A program made the position numbers and the translations under genes. This document shows positions 34,312-45,620 of a DNA stretch of 64,000 nucleotides, one piece after another. Source of the DNA: Acanthococcus lagerstroemiae (taxonomy: Eukaryota; Arthropoda; Insecta; Hemiptera; Eriococcidae); assembly GCA_031841125.1 (NCBI GenBank), contig CM063114.1, forward strand, positions 28,403,266 through 28,467,265. The letters run 5' to 3'. The notes under the pieces are model-generated. The model did not search any database. It saw only the letters and a program-made list of their open reading frames with translations, and had not been told where the DNA came from. Position 1 is the first letter of the stretch. The number at the start of each line of letters is the position of its first letter.

Positions 34312-35160
34312 AGGCGCGTCCACACGAACACAGAAATTTGGTCGTACGACATCATACGACGACGTCGCGCGACACGCAACGTGTCGCGGTCGTGCAAAAA
34401 TATGTTGTACAACTGACGTCCACACATACACGACCAAATTGAAATAGTTCAGCGCGACTATACGAAATTCCGCGATTTCTTTTCAGGCTTCTAGCATTCA
34501 TTTTTCAGTTTCCGTTGATATGATCGACGAAGAAGACGTTTTAGCTGCTTCAGCTGCTACAGTTGTGATTTTAAGTGTTGTAACTGTGGCGCTCCTAGCG
34601 AAAAAACGCTGTCGTCGCTTCTGGATTCGGCCTAGTCTTTTTGCCAGGAAGAAATATAATGAAGGACCTCATACTAGATGATGCTGATTTACTATCATTG
34701 GAATATAGATCTGGAGCAGGATTTAAGAATTTCTTTCAGATGTCCAGCACAACTTTTGAGGAAATACTAAATATGATCGCTCCTAAAATCACAAGAATGG
34801 ACACCAATATGAGAGAGGCTATTCCAGCGCATGAAAGTCTTAGCGTTACTTTGAGATTCTTGACCAGCGGTGGCACTTACCTATTCAATTGCACAAAGCT
34901 CATGAAGAGGAAAGAGGATGTACTGCCGGTATTTCTTGCGTGTCAAAAAATAAAACAATTTCTGTGTATGCCGCCGAACTTTTATAATAATTTTCGAGTT
35001 CAATTTCACAAATTTTCGTACACACAAGTGATAATAACACCTCCAAATATGGGAGATTATTAGTAAAATTTACCCCAAATTTCACAATTGTTGCACGAAT
35101 TACACTCATTCCCTGTCCAGCCCGTTTGACAGCAACTATGCAAGTGTTCTCATCATTCAT
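34312..35160 (+). mobile_element. PIF/Harbinger element, left part only
   Basis: The left end GGCGCGTCCACACGAACACA next to TAA (about 34309-34311) is like Harbinger termini, which use 3-bp TWA targets. Just inside, AAATTTGGTCGT is mirrored by ACGACCAAATT and GTCCACAC is repeated, giving subterminal inverted repeats typical of the group. It carries the N-terminal third of a transposase (next entry) but no catalytic core and no right end before the hAT derivative at 35183. Confidence 0.65.
34520..35063 (+). pseudogene. HARBI1-like transposase N-terminal fragment, frameshifted
   Basis: From ATG 34520 the frame reads MIDEEDVLAASAATVVILSV... KKRCRRFWIRPSLFARKKY. A shift near 34645 then leads into LILDDADLL...GFKNFFQMSSTTFEEILNMI followed by APKITRMDTNMREAIPAHES and LSVTLRFLTSGGTY. 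This RR.W.RP...R..., F..MS..TFE.LL, I....R..I....L..TLRFL order is the start of PIF/Harbinger nucleases (DDE_Tnp_4). After LRFLTSGG the match ends and the catalytic Asp residues are absent, so an internal deletion removed the nuclease domain. Confidence 0.75.
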
Positions 35161-35182
35161 TTTCGTGAAATGGATCAGCAGC

Positions 35183-35464
35183 CAGGGGCGAAACTATAGG
35201 GGGTGTGGGGAGTTGAAACACCCCTCCCCCAATAATTTGGCAGTCGGCAAATTTTGAAACTGTTCATTTGAATTTTTCATTTTTTATAAATGTTTGTTTG
35301 CTTCAGTTTCTAATTTATTTTTTTCAATTAAAAAATATTCCAATAAAAAATCGACAAATTTTTAATTTTTAAAAAATGTTGTCGAATTTTTAGTTTAAAA
35401 AAAAAAATTGTCGGAAAATTTTTCCTCTCCAACTCCCCAAACTGAAAGTCAAATTTCGTTTCTG
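35183..35464. mobile_element. Short derivative of the 19.3-kb hAT family
   Basis: The left end CAGGGGCGAAACTATAGGGG is close to that of the hAT element at 19259 and is followed by the same subterminal AGTCGGCAAATTT. A matching but weak right end (AAATTTCGTTTCTG) occurs at 35451-35464. The 8-bp flanks do not match, so the right border is uncertain. Interior is AT-rich and non-coding. Confidence 0.5.
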
Positions 35465-35819
35465 AAAATTGAGTACCCTGGACTCTTGTCAGAGATATCG
35501 AAAGTTGTCTGAAAGATTGAAACAAACCTGAAATGTGGAAGACATTTCAAAAATCTGAAAGTCTGTAGCAAACGTTGAATTTCGGATTTCAATGACTATT
35601 TTGTTTTTACTAGATTCTCTGTTTGACCTAGAGCCTGAAATTTGAGAAAGTTGAATATTTTATTAAAATCTGAAAGTTGAGATCAAAAGATTTATTTTTC
35701 AATGTCACAAGCTGAATCCGATAGCAAATGTTCTATTGTTTAACTTACGGATTTTGGTCCTGATGAATATAGGAGGAAAATTTAGTCTGGAACAAAAGTT
35801 AAAACTCCATGTGTTTTTT

Positions 35820-36125
35820 CCATACTTATCCGATCACAGATAGACTTTGGAGCTCAAGTTTACGGACTAGCCTTGCCAAAAGCCCTCAAAATGCTCGACA
35901 CAGTCCAAAACTCAGCCCTTCAGATAGTATCAGGAGTTTTCTGCACTAGTCAATCCATCAGTGTTTGTGCGGAAACAGCCGAATCTCCCCTCCCCTACTG
36001 TAGAACAATCCTCTACTCCAAATACTTGCTCAAAATATCCCAAAATCCGAACTCACCTTTTTCCAAAGACGTGGTCAATGATCTACCTCAATCAAACTCC
36101 CCCAACATACGATCAATCATAGAAC
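35820..36125 (+). pseudogene. Jockey-superfamily RT C-terminal fragment
   Basis: Reads LIRSQIDFGAQVYGLALPKA, then LKMLDTVQNSALQIVSGVF and a segment with AETAESPLPYCRTILYSKYL. This is the block after the RT domain in many jockey-superfamily elements (LDYGAPVYG...L..LDTVQNSALRI..GAFRTSP). About 100 codons remain. It ends where a minus-strand RTE-like fragment begins. Confidence 0.72.
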
Positions 36126-36690
36126 CCTTTCCATTGCGCTTTGTGTGTATTGTAGTTTTTGTACATCTTTTTTGGTTAGAGACCATGACTGGACACCATA
36201 TGTAAGTACTGAGTGGACACAGCTTTCCCAGATTAGCGATTTTATTTCTTATGGTATTTTCCCTTCAAATATTTCTTTCAATTTCCAATATTTTTTCCAT
36301 CTCTACAAAATTCGTGTTCTCAGCTCGCTCTCGTTCTTTTGTTTTGGAATGCCAGAGATCGTCCGAGATAAGTGAATTCTTTTTCCCATTCTACTTCTCT
36401 TCCCTCTATTTCAACCCTTTCCTTGGCTTGGGTAGATAGAATTCTTGTTTTTTTCCAGTCGATCTCTAATCCCGCTTCTTCACTCTTATGGGAGAGCTCT
36501 GTGCTAAGTTGTTCTATTTCTTCCTTTGTATTCCCTATAATTACCCCGTCGTCGGCAAATCGTAAGTTATTCAAGTATTCTCCATTTATTTTTATTCCTT
36601 TTCCCTCCCATTTGAACCGCCTAAAAACTTCTTCCAAAGCGCAAGTGAACCAGTTGGGGGAGAGTGGATCTCCTTGTCTAACCCCCTACC
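36115..36690 (-). pseudogene. RTE-like reverse transcriptase fragment
   Basis: Minus-strand frame reads GVRQGDPLSPNWFTCALEEV, FRRFKWEGKGIKINGEYLNN, then LRFADDGVIIGNTKEEIEQL with the catalytic ADD pair, GLEIDWKKTRIL and EFTYLGRSLAF. After a degenerate stretch, CVHSVLTYGVQSWSL and LQYTQSAMERVL (36130-36225) complete the usual RTE order (R..GDPLSP, L.FADD, K...LTYG..W, AMER). The RT active site is intact in what remains; stops lie between 36180 and 36320. Confidence 0.8.
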
Positions 36691-37770
36691 AACTGAGGAT
36701 GGGGGGATAAAGAAACCTAAAACCGGATTCAGGCATTCAAAAAGCCCTACTAACAACACAAAAAATTTGGGAATTGGGAAATTCGAGTACTTCCCGATGC
36801 GCAAAGACCCGCCAGTTACCCGCGAAAAAGTTACCCTTTTGAAAGCCTTTGATTACCTGGGTAACGGAAGGGTTTTCCGAGCGTAGCTGACGGTTAACTG
36901 GAGGGCTACATAGATAACTAGAGGGTTACCAGTCACCCATCACGTAAACGGTGCGTTCTGATTGGTTGAAAGACAATTTATGGTACAGCCAATCAGAACG
37001 TTCCATTTACGTGGTGGTGGAACATTAGATAAGTGGAGAGGTGCCTCAAAAGTTGTGGGAAGGGGAAAATGTGCTCTAAAACGGATTCAGTGGCCTAACT
37101 AAAATTACTATCGATGTTGAACTTGGAAATGGGGAAACTAGAACAACTGAAAATTAATCCTCTGTGGAGCCTGAAGAATTAAGGGAAGGGAAGAAAGAAC
37201 TTCTGAAATCGATTTAGTAATCCAAGAAATTCTACTATCGATGTAAATAACTCGGAAATTGCGAGAAATTAGGAGCCTGGCAATTTGAGGCGAGGGGAGA
37301 AAAAAGAAACAGATTAACAACCTAAAGGATTTGGAAACTGGAGAAATTTAAGTACTTGAAATTAGACCACTGAGGAGCCTCAAAGATGAATGGGCGGGGA
37401 AAAATAGCCTTTGAAATGGATTCAGAGACCCAAAAAAATGTAACATCGATGTAAAGTGTGAAGAACGTGGAAATCGAAGAAACTCTGGTACCTGAAGATT
37501 AAATCTCTGCAGAGCCTGAAGGGTTACAGGAAAGGACAGAAGAACTCTTGAAATCGATTTAGTCACCCAAGAAGCTTTACCATCGATGTAAAGAACTCGG
37601 AACTGAGGAAAATTAGAATAACTTGAGATTAACTCTCATGTTGCGGGGAGAGAGGAAATAATATCTAAAATAAATTTAGCAACTCCTGAAACCTCCATTA
37701 GAAAAACCAAATAGTTTTTAGGCTCGTACAGGAAGCCTTCCCCAGCGACTGAAGCTCAAATCTAAGAAAT
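36690..37770 (+). repeat. Degenerate tandem array, ~125-140 bp unit (block A)
   Basis: Units contain GGAGCCTGAAG, GGGGAGAAAGAA, ATTCAG or GATTTAG, CATCGATGTAAA and GGAACTTGG-like words in fixed order. About seven units are recognisable. A foreign GC-richer segment interrupts the array at about 36800-37040. The same family returns at 50850-51520 and, inverted, at 49610-49745. Confidence 0.65.
36942..37012. repeat. 28-bp stem hairpin within block A
   Basis: CACGTAAACGGTGCGTTCTG followed by ATTGGTTG pairs with AGCCAATCAGAACGTTCCAT and TTACGTGG across a loop of about 15 bp, with three mismatches. It may be a decayed MITE. Confidence 0.65.
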
Positions 37771-39857
37771 CAATAATAATTCCCATAAGAAATTCTCCCC
37801 GCTCACGACACGTGTTCACTTTTCCCAATTTTTCTCAAGGTTTGCAGACTATTTCTCCAATATTTGAGCCAATTTAGGCTGTAGCTTATTAGAAAAATTT
37901 AAAAGTCGAAAATAAGATCGACCCTACTGTTTAGTAAACGATACGGCGTTAGTGCAGCGGATCTTATAAGAAAATAGTAAACAACAATGAACACGAGGAC
38001 CTTGGGAAGATAACCACCTGATTCGACGAAATTTTGCTGAATTTTTTCCTTACCAATGTCAACACAGTTAACAGGCAAAAAGTACCAAACTTTTCAACTG
38101 AGGCCAATTTTCAAGCCTTCCGGAAGGCTCCCTCTCTCATGTTCTCATAGTTTGTCATCAGCATTTGTGAAAGCATATCGATGCTTTGCTGTCATACGCA
38201 TCTTTTGTTCGAGTCCGGTAAGCAATGGCACAGAAGACAGATTGGATATTTTTCTAATAACGACCGTTTACAGGAGATTGCCCACTCATAAAGTTGGTAG
38301 GCAACTATTTTTAGACCCATTTCACACACCTATGTAATTTTTGTCGAAAGGCACCCATCATGACGACCTCGTCTCTGCATTCACCCCTGCAATGCCTGTG
38401 CCTCAGGCATGGATATAAAAAGTAACTCATAGCAGGGAGATTGTAAAGAAAGAAAAAAGAAGGAAGTTATGAAACCAGAGCTGATGTATTTAGACCACAA
38501 AAGTAACGCTAGTTCACTTTTCGTGAACATCCGAGCTGAGAATATTTTTTGTACAAATGAAAGAAGTGGGCGGCGTAAAGCTTATTTAGATTTACCTGTG
38601 AAGGCAAAGCTCTATGAAATGAATGAAAAGAAGAAAAAAAGGTTTAAACTTTTTCGTCGAGGAAACGAAAATCTGAATACTCGGCGGTTAACTATTTCGG
38701 AGATATTAGTTTTCCAACTTTCCGCAAGTTCCCCCATAACTATCTTCCTTCGTTCCCATCTTTCAAAAAAATGGATCACTTCGCCCGGGAAGAGATTTTT
38801 TCGGGTTTCGAGTCAACATTGGCAGGATAGGTGGATGCGAGGAAACGAGGAAAATTACGCCCTATAATAAACCAGAAAAATCTGCCGTCGACTAAATTAC
38901 GCCAGTAGAACGAATTCGAAAGCATATTTACTCGGTCGTTAATTAACTTCTTTAGTTCGAATCCTGGGATCTTGTTTTACGTGCGATTGGTTTTTTTTTC
39001 GAAAATGTCGATTCAGATAATAGAAATTGTCAAAAAAGAAGCGAGACTCGGTCGTACTATATTCTTATTCATAGATATGTACTCGTTTGTTTACTTCCGA
39101 GATTGGAAAAAGAAAAAGGGTCAAAAGAATAAACACAACGCGGATGTTGAGGGAACTCATCACTTTCGAATCGAATTAAGCTACAGAAATGCGAAAGTTC
39201 AGCGACAATCTCGCATCGTCAGATCGTTTGTTTTCATCTTATTGACAAATTTCGACCTCTCCATAAAAAACCAAGTGATACAATGGCTTTTTTGTCGACC
39301 TTATAGACTGCCAGAAAATACATTTACATGGGGTTACAGAATATCAATATACTGGTAAACCACGGGTCATATTCATCATGATTCCACTCGTCAATGTATA
39401 GTAAAAGTTTCAGCTATCTGTGTAATACACCCAACAATTCGAGAGAATGCGATCATATGGAATTACTAAAGACTAGGTGGATAGGGTGTCTCAACGAGAG
39501 TGACCCTCCTTCAATAAAGTAACTGAATGAATTATCTTGACAAGAGATAGATGCGTTTGCCTATTGTACTTTCAAAGGCGTTCCGATATGAACTGAAAAT
39601 ATTTTTCATTTCTCTAAGGAAGAGTTTCGTATTAATTATTACAAACAGATACGTGACGGGAATTTTCTGGGGTGCTCTCCACCGTGATTGACTTTTTAAC
39701 GTTAACGACCTTTTTGTACCTAGTTTTTGTCATACTAACGTCCTGCCAGGCTACTTCCTGCGTAGCACGATATCAGCGTCTTAGAAACGTCTTCTATCTC
39801 CTGCATTCCGGTGTATCCGGTACGTGATATTTTCAAAATCATGTTGTTCTTCTCATG
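37771..39857. other. About 2 kb with no recognised gene
   Basis: Two frames, 38469-38867 (132 codons, Lys/Arg-rich) and 38972-39358 (128 codons, starting FYVRLVFFSKMSIQ), are longer than most here but I see no domain, signal peptide or splice context that supports either. A repeat segment shared with 34260-34310 lies near 39745-39790. Confidence 0.35.
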
Positions 39858-39865
39858 ACTCACTC

Positions 39866-40115
39866 CAGCGGCGGATGTACACATTTTGCGCTCTACGCCA
39901 GATGCAATTTGCCGCCTATTTCAGGCTTACCAAATAGGGGGAAATGTTTTCGAATTATTATATGCATTTGGCATTTCTATTAATTATTTTCATTTCTTTT
40001 CCGTACTCAATAAAGATTGGTTTAAAAAAAAAATTTAAAAAACGAAAATTTGCCGCCCCAAAAACCTGCCGCCCTACGCCAGGGCGAAGTTGGCGTATAG
40101 GGAAATCCGCCGCTG
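39866..40115. mobile_element. 250-bp hAT MITE with perfect 8-bp target duplication
   Basis: Bounded by ACTCACTC on both sides (39858-39865 and 40116-40123). Ends are CAGCGGCGGATGTACACATT and, in reverse complement, CAGCGGCGGATTTCCCTATA. Further inside TACGCCAG and GCCGCC recur. No coding capacity. Perfect 8-bp duplication and CAG...CTG ends identify it as hAT-mobilised. Confidence 0.9.
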
Positions 40116-40405
40116 ACTCACTCTCCTTTTTTCTCATTCGATCGGTCGGGCAGGACATCGGTCTAGTAATAGTCAGTTACAGTTTCCGTTTTAGCACTCT
40201 CTGAGAGAATCTAGAAAATAGATTGCAGATTTTCCATACTTTCCATACATTATTATGGCATTTGGAAACACGAAAATGATACGTCCCATGTCAACAAGGA
40301 TGTGATTCCCGCTACAGTCAAATAAAGAGCAGCGAATACGACGTGGCTGTAGTTGGCAGGCCATGTTCCTACCAACAAGCATTTAATCTCATTCACGGTT
40401 GTCTA

Positions 40406-41613
40406 TAAGGTGTCCCGTTTGTGAGAGTTTCTGAACTATACATGGTGCCTTTAATACCGGAAAAATGCTCTGTTTACAGGTTCTGAAAGTCGCTGAAGAA
40501 CACGTGATTCTCATGTAATTTTCGCAACTGACTCTTTTAGTATGACAGGAGGAGGTACAAGCAAAATAATTTTCAATTATTTAGAATAGTACCTATTCAA
40601 TTCATAATTTTTGGACGTTGAAGAAAGTCTAACACCGATGAAGAAATTATGCCCAAATTGAATTCAGTTACCGCGAAACTTAAAAATCGTATTATATCCC
40701 GAAAAAATGACTGACATTTGACGTCCGCCTTTTTTCACCATCCTACTGGGTGTTGAGTTAAAAATTACCCCCAAAACTGAGCCTCACGTCACCAAATCCT
40801 ACAAATCGAATACTATTTTCGAAATATAAGAATAACATTTTCAACACGGCTGAGAAAATGAAAATTCAGTTAAAAACGTTAAATGTCTGCGTATTTTTCA
40901 TAAGAAGGGGAGGGGAAGGGGCTTAAGGCAGTGATCCTCTCATCTGGTCGATCCGACAGAAATTTACATCTCACTGAAACTGACCTACAGAGCGGCGTCC
41001 CCGAAAATATTTGAGCAACCCACCCCCTGGATGAAGGGCCACCTTAGTGTGTAATCTTGAATAGATCCAAACTCACCTCCTGGAGGACCCACGCCTCAGA
41101 AGAAATATTTTCCAAGTTAGTTTCGCTGGCAGGAATAAATTGAGTTTACTTTTTGTTGAACATCAGAGTACTCTTGGACGAGCCCTCAAAATAAGTTTAT
41201 TTGGAGGGACGTACATAAGGGTTTCCCGGGGAAGCGGGATATCAGTTTTTGCCAATCAAAACTATTTAGTGACCAACCTAAAATGCAAGAAATTACTTCT
41301 TAATGCTATTTTACTAACAGGTAATTAGAGTTTGACTGTGTTAATTAATTTTTCAGATCGATTGGCACAACCGAAAGAATAAAAAATAGATACCGGGAGG
41401 AGAAGGAGTAGGAACCTCCTTGAATTCAGTGCGCCATTGTAGTCTTCCTCATACAACGTTAAAATATGAATTCTCCAAAAATAAAGGTTACTCTGGAAAA
41501 ACTTATTTCCACGTAAATTTACAAACCAAATAAAGCAGTTGGAGAACATTTTCGAATACGAGCGAGATCATTGTCGAGTTCCCGAATGCGTGGTACCATA
41601 ATGGGACACCCTG
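40406..41613. mobile_element. Possible decayed mariner-like element
   Basis: After TA, the left end reads TAAGGTGTCCCGTTTGTGAG; the right end in reverse complement reads CAGGGTGTCCCATTATGG before TA. The 1.2-kb spacing is the size of mariner elements and the GTGTCCC core is common in their ends. No transposase is recognisable inside, so this could also be two unrelated ends. Confidence 0.4.
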
Positions 41614-41615
41614 TA

Positions 41616-42162
41616 CATCAGCCACCATGCCGTCAAACATTGGCTTGTAATTGATATGATTATGTAAGTTACTGTTTTTAGTATTTTAATAATGACCAAG
41701 GGGCCGCTTTGCGGCCCAACGCCCTCCATCACTTGCTTCGCTCGCGCCGGCTTGCAGTATTTCGCAAGCTGGAAGAGTATAACTACTGTTAAAAAAAAAA
41801 AAATTAGCCAAATCCCAAGCTCACCACGAGGCGGTAACTGCCATGAGCCCGCAAGAAGAGGGTAGCCCCTCTTAATGCCTGTGTGATGGAAAAAGTTCAG
41901 TCTTGTAATGTTAAATTGTTTACATAAATACCAGGATAAGGTAATCTTCGGCGAATGTCTTCAATGGTCGAATTGGGAGAAATGTAGACGGCGACCAGAA
42001 CCACGCATAGACCGTTGATATTTTTTATCTGGCAAGCGCATGCTGTTAGAAATGCGTCTACTGCAGTTTTCGCTTCACCCTTATACAGGAATTCAATTTC
42101 ATGGTCGAATATTTTTATTTAATAACAGGTTTTTTTCTCAATTATACGCACTATCAGTGTAT
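41616..42162. other. Unassigned, with short GC-rich hairpins
   Basis: At 41698-41790, GGGGCCGCTTTGCGGCCC and GCCGGCTTGC...GCAAGCTGG form small hairpins in otherwise AT-rich sequence. A related GCGCTTTGCGCC occurs at 56255. Nothing else recognised. Confidence 0.4.
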
Positions 42163-42170
42163 GACGTCAT

Positions 42171-42325
42171 CAGGGCCGGATTTAACATGCTCGCGCCACT
42201 AGGCAGAATAAAAATCAGCGCCCCCTTAAATTTTTATTCATAATATTTGTCCCCGAAATCTCGCGCCCCCATAATCTAGCGCCCTAGGCACGTGCCTATG
42301 TTTTTTATACGTGAACACGGCCCTG
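42171..42325. mobile_element. 155-bp hAT MITE with perfect 8-bp target duplication
   Basis: Flanked by GACGTCAT (42163-42170 and 42326-42333). Ends are CAGGGCCGGATTTAAC and, in reverse complement, CAGGGCCGTGTTCAC, the common hAT CAGGGCCG type. The interior contains repeated GCGCC words and no frame of note. Confidence 0.9.
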
Positions 42326-42389
42326 GACGTCATAGTAACATAAGTGTATCTTACCCTACATAAAAAAATTTCCATGGAAATTATATGAA

Positions 42390-43215
42390 AACAACATGGC
42401 TCTACACCATTCAGGCGCTCTCTCCTCCACCAAGGAACCCCCCTGGGGTGGGCTACCCTTTGCCAATCCCCACCACAGCTGTCCTCCTCCATCACAGTCA
42501 CTTTCCCCCACCATGCTCCTCCTCGCCCACCGTGGCGCCCTTCTTCACCATGACCGTCCTCCCTCTCCAGGAGCTCCCACCTCCACCGAGAAGCCCCCTG
42601 GGGATAGGATACGTCTGGTGCCAGGGGAGGCCACCAGGAATTTATCCCCACGGAGGGGAAGGAGGTGGCTTTTACTGTTTAGTGTATAGAGAGCCCTCCC
42701 CCACCACAATTCCTCGTCTTTCACCGCAACCTTACTCCCCCGAAGCTCCCTCCTCCAACATGAACCCCCTCCCTAGGGTAGGCTACCCCTGGAGACATGA
42801 GCAATTAAGGGGCAGGATAGAGGCGGCGTCGCCATTTATGAATGCAAGGCAGACTCACACGCAGTTCAATCGACGCATCGTCCTCTCATTCGAATAAACA
42901 CAAAAGAAAACGGGCTGAGTATAATTATTCTTCCTTCTGTAACTCCTCCTTCTGTTCTGTTTCACTTTTCTACCGCGACCTTCCTTCCCCGAAGCTCTGT
43001 CCTCCACCATGAACTCCCTCTCAAGGGTAGGCTACCCCTGAAGAAATGAGCAATTAAGGGGCAGGGTAGGCAACCCGCAATGTTTTTTTTTCTCCCGGAG
43101 GCGGTGGCGGATTTTACTAATCTCTCTCCTCCACCATGAACCCCCTCTCATGGGTAGGCTACCCATGGAGAAATGAGCAATTAAGGGGCAGGGTAGGCAA
43201 CCCGCAATGGGTGTC
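42390..43215 (+). repeat. Pyrimidine-rich repeats (CTCCTCCACCATGAACCCCC type)
   Basis: A block containing CTCCACCATGAACCCCCTCT, GGGTAGGCTACCC, GAGAAATGAGCAATTAAGGG and GCAGGGTAGGCAACCCGCAA occurs three times (about 42745-42825, 43000-43085, 43125-43212). Upstream to 42390 is C-rich sequence made of similar words. GGGTAGGCTACCC and GGGTAGGCAACCC are short palindromes. The 170-codon frame 42385-42897 is Pro-rich low complexity and I do not call it a gene. Confidence 0.65.
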
Positions 43216-43445
43216 TCGTTTGCAATGACCATCCTTCCACCTGTAAGTAGGACACCTATCCCGACAATATGTAGATACGTTTGCATACTCTTACTTTGGA
43301 AGGGGTTATGGTCCAAATTTGAAAAGTTGTATATATTTGAAAACATTTTTCCTTCTCATGACTGGAGATGGAGATAAAAATAGTACCAGTAGGTAATAGT
43401 AGAGGATAGTTGTGGAAACCACGAGAAAATCGTCGGAATCAGTTC
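43205..43445 (+). repeat. Left arm of a ~225-bp inverted repeat pair
   Basis: From GGGTGTCTCGTTTGCAATGA through CCCGACAATATGTAGATAC, ACCAGTAGGTAATAG and TGGAAACCACG, this matches the reverse complement of 45998-46227 along its length at roughly 75-80 percent by eye. A further, partial direct copy of its inner end (GTGGTAGCCACAC...TTAGTACAAA) lies at 43980-44080. Confidence 0.75.
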
Positions 43446-44245
43446 AACAGGGTGTTCATAAAATCAATTTTAGTACAAATTATACCAGAAAATTTTCACA
43501 TAACTTCATTTTCCTCTGAAACTTGCCCTCTTAAGCTACTGTTTTTTTTTGTTTTTTTTTACTGGCAATAGATCATCCTTTAAATTTCCCATTAAAAAAA
43601 AAGTTAGTAGCAATTTTCTTATATCTGGATTAGAACTACTCAAAATGGAGTTCAGGATATCCCTGTTAGGAATTGTTACTTCTTAACACAGATGCACAGA
43701 CCTCATGAAGATAATATTCATCTTCTTCAGCTACAGCTACTTCACCACTTTACAGAGCTATATCGTTTATGGGGCTTATTAACATCCCTCCTGTCATCTG
43801 TTTGCCCCATATCTGAAGTTGAGGCCCATGCAGTGAGGGGATTCTAGTATTTTATCAAGTTTAATATGGATATCCAATAATTGGTTCCAAAGGTCACTAA
43901 ATTCGGTTTTGGTTACATTCTGGCCATATTTCTCGAACTGTGGCGCATTCTGGTGGGAAGGAGGTGCAAGATGATAGCTGTGGTAGCCACACAGAAAAAA
44001 TTAAAGATCATGGGAGTGGTTGAACATGATTTCCATAAAATAAATTTCATTTAGTACAAAATTATTAATACATATTTTTTTATTTACCATAAAATTTGCT
44101 TCTCTTTTCTAATTTTTTTACTCTCAACCCGAGTCCTGGAATCTGCCATTTTCATCATTACTTCAGAGACGTCGAAGAGGCTGTTAGGGCGGTCTTAGCC
44201 CTCTCCTCGTCTTGCCGAAAAACCGGTCTAGGTCGAAATGTAGCG
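43446..44245. other. Unassigned interior of the inverted repeat pair
   Basis: AT-rich, with T runs at 43541-43560. Contains the partial direct repeat at 43980-44080 but no recognised gene. Confidence 0.4.
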
Positions 44246-44318
44246 AGTTGCTACGTGAGTTCGAACCCGGGACCTCCGGATTCCGAGACTAGCGCGCTAT
44301 CCACTCGGCCAACCAGAC
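44246..44318 (-). tRNA. tRNA-like sequence (tRNA pseudogene or SINE head)
   Basis: On the minus strand it starts GTCTGGTTGGCCGAGTGGAT and contains a perfect polymerase III box A (TGGCCGAGTGG, 44301-44311) and a near-consensus box B (GGTTCGAACTC, 44257-44267) at normal spacing. The T-stem and acceptor stem do not close well (GTCTGG has no good 3' partner) and the anticodon arm is unclear, so a functional tRNA is unlikely. A tRNA-derived SINE head fits better. Confidence 0.5.
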
Positions 44319-44869
44319 AGAGTCCTGCGACTTGATAGAATTATTCTGTTGGAGATACAGGAAATCAAAAAACTGTTCCGGATTGATTGAAGCCTTAGGA
44401 ATAAGATTAGCTAGAAGAATCAAAATTTCCCTCTCCCTCCTCCCTCCCAGAAAGACCTAAACATGAATCGGCGAAGTTACCTGCGCACAGGGTGACATTG
44501 CCAGTTGAAATGAGTGAACATGTTCAACATTTATTACAAAAGGCCATAAATATGAAAGAAAAATTGCAATTCAAGTTAAATTAAGTCTTTGGGGAAGATA
44601 CATTTTCCTCGGGATTCAGTGGGCTCAGGTAAAACTCTTGATGGCAACAAATTTCACGTAATCAAAATCATCCTTCAAAGGATAGTGAAATTCCTTTTTT
44701 CTATTTTGATATTACTCGTCCTCCCGGATTCCAACGGATATCATTATCTGTTTTGTGAAGATAATTATAAATTGTTTCAACTGGTATCTTGTATGTGGCT
44801 GAAGCTTCAGTTCTGGCCATATCACCATTTCGAATTTAAAATAAAAAAAAAGGTTTAATCCTCTTAAAA

Positions 44870-44938
44870 AATGGGCGGGCCGAAACACTTTTTGAACGGG
44901 CCTGACCCACGCAGGCCCGCCTCTAGTTACGCCGCTGG
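44870..44938 (-). mobile_element. Isolated DNA transposon terminus
   Basis: Read on the minus strand from 44938 the sequence begins CAGCGGCGTAACTAGAGGCG, then repeats GGGCC words. This CAGnGGCGTAACTAG start is a widespread DNA-transposon end. I found no partner end nearby, so the element is a fragment or its other end has decayed. Confidence 0.45.
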
Positions 44939-45429
44939 TTTGGTGTGTAGGATTGTGCATTCCTAGGATGCATTCATGGCGGACTAAATCGGAAAATTTC
45001 ATTGAATTTTTTACTCGTGGATCACACGAAATTTGCGCCAGATCGCATATTTGGCTTGATCAAACTGCGATACTCCGTTGCAGATATTCGAAAACGGCAG
45101 AAGCCATTAAAACAGCAGAGGTGAGAATCAGAAGTGACATTATCCGCCAGAAAATGTTTTCAGAAACTGAGAAAAACTGATGGGATTTACTATGCGTGGC
45201 CTGGGGCGGTTTCTCCGACTAATATGGTAGGCAGGCAACCCACAAGACATGCATGACGAACATTCTCATGTTCCGTTACTATCAGGAACGCTCACTAACC
45301 CATTTCAAATTAAAATTGGATAATGTCACTCTTGATTCTTACCTCCTCAATTACTTAACAACAACACATCGAAACATACGCTCATTACTCATATTTTTGC
45401 AATGATATGGTCTAATGAATGCCCCTCAT

Positions 45430-45600
45430 TAATTTTGGAAATTGAAAAATGTAAAAATATTATAAATTTTTTAGATAAAATTTATTTTAAATCATTAATA
45501 AATTAATTAAGTTAATAAAAATAATTATTAAAATTATTAATATTATTAATTTTTATTATAATCAAATTTATTAGTTTTATAAATTTTTTTTTTCTACCAT
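45430..45600. repeat. Extremely AT-rich stretch
   Basis: Runs such as AAATTATTAATATTATTAAT with hardly any G or C for about 150 bp. No transcription signals or coding seen. Confidence 0.7.
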
Positions 45601-45620
45601 CGCCTAGAATGCATATTTTG

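Noticed and set aside
35183..35464. Complete hAT insertion with 8-bp duplication
   Set aside because: The left end is convincing, but the candidate right end is followed by AAAATTGA, which does not match the left flank TCAGCAGC.
38469..39358. Two frames of 132 and 128 codons as host genes
   Set aside because: No start context, domain, splice signals or second exon that I could support; length alone is weak evidence in this window.
42385..42897. 170-codon Pro-rich frame
   Set aside because: Low-complexity C-rich repeat; a second overlapping frame is equally open; no domain or splice context.
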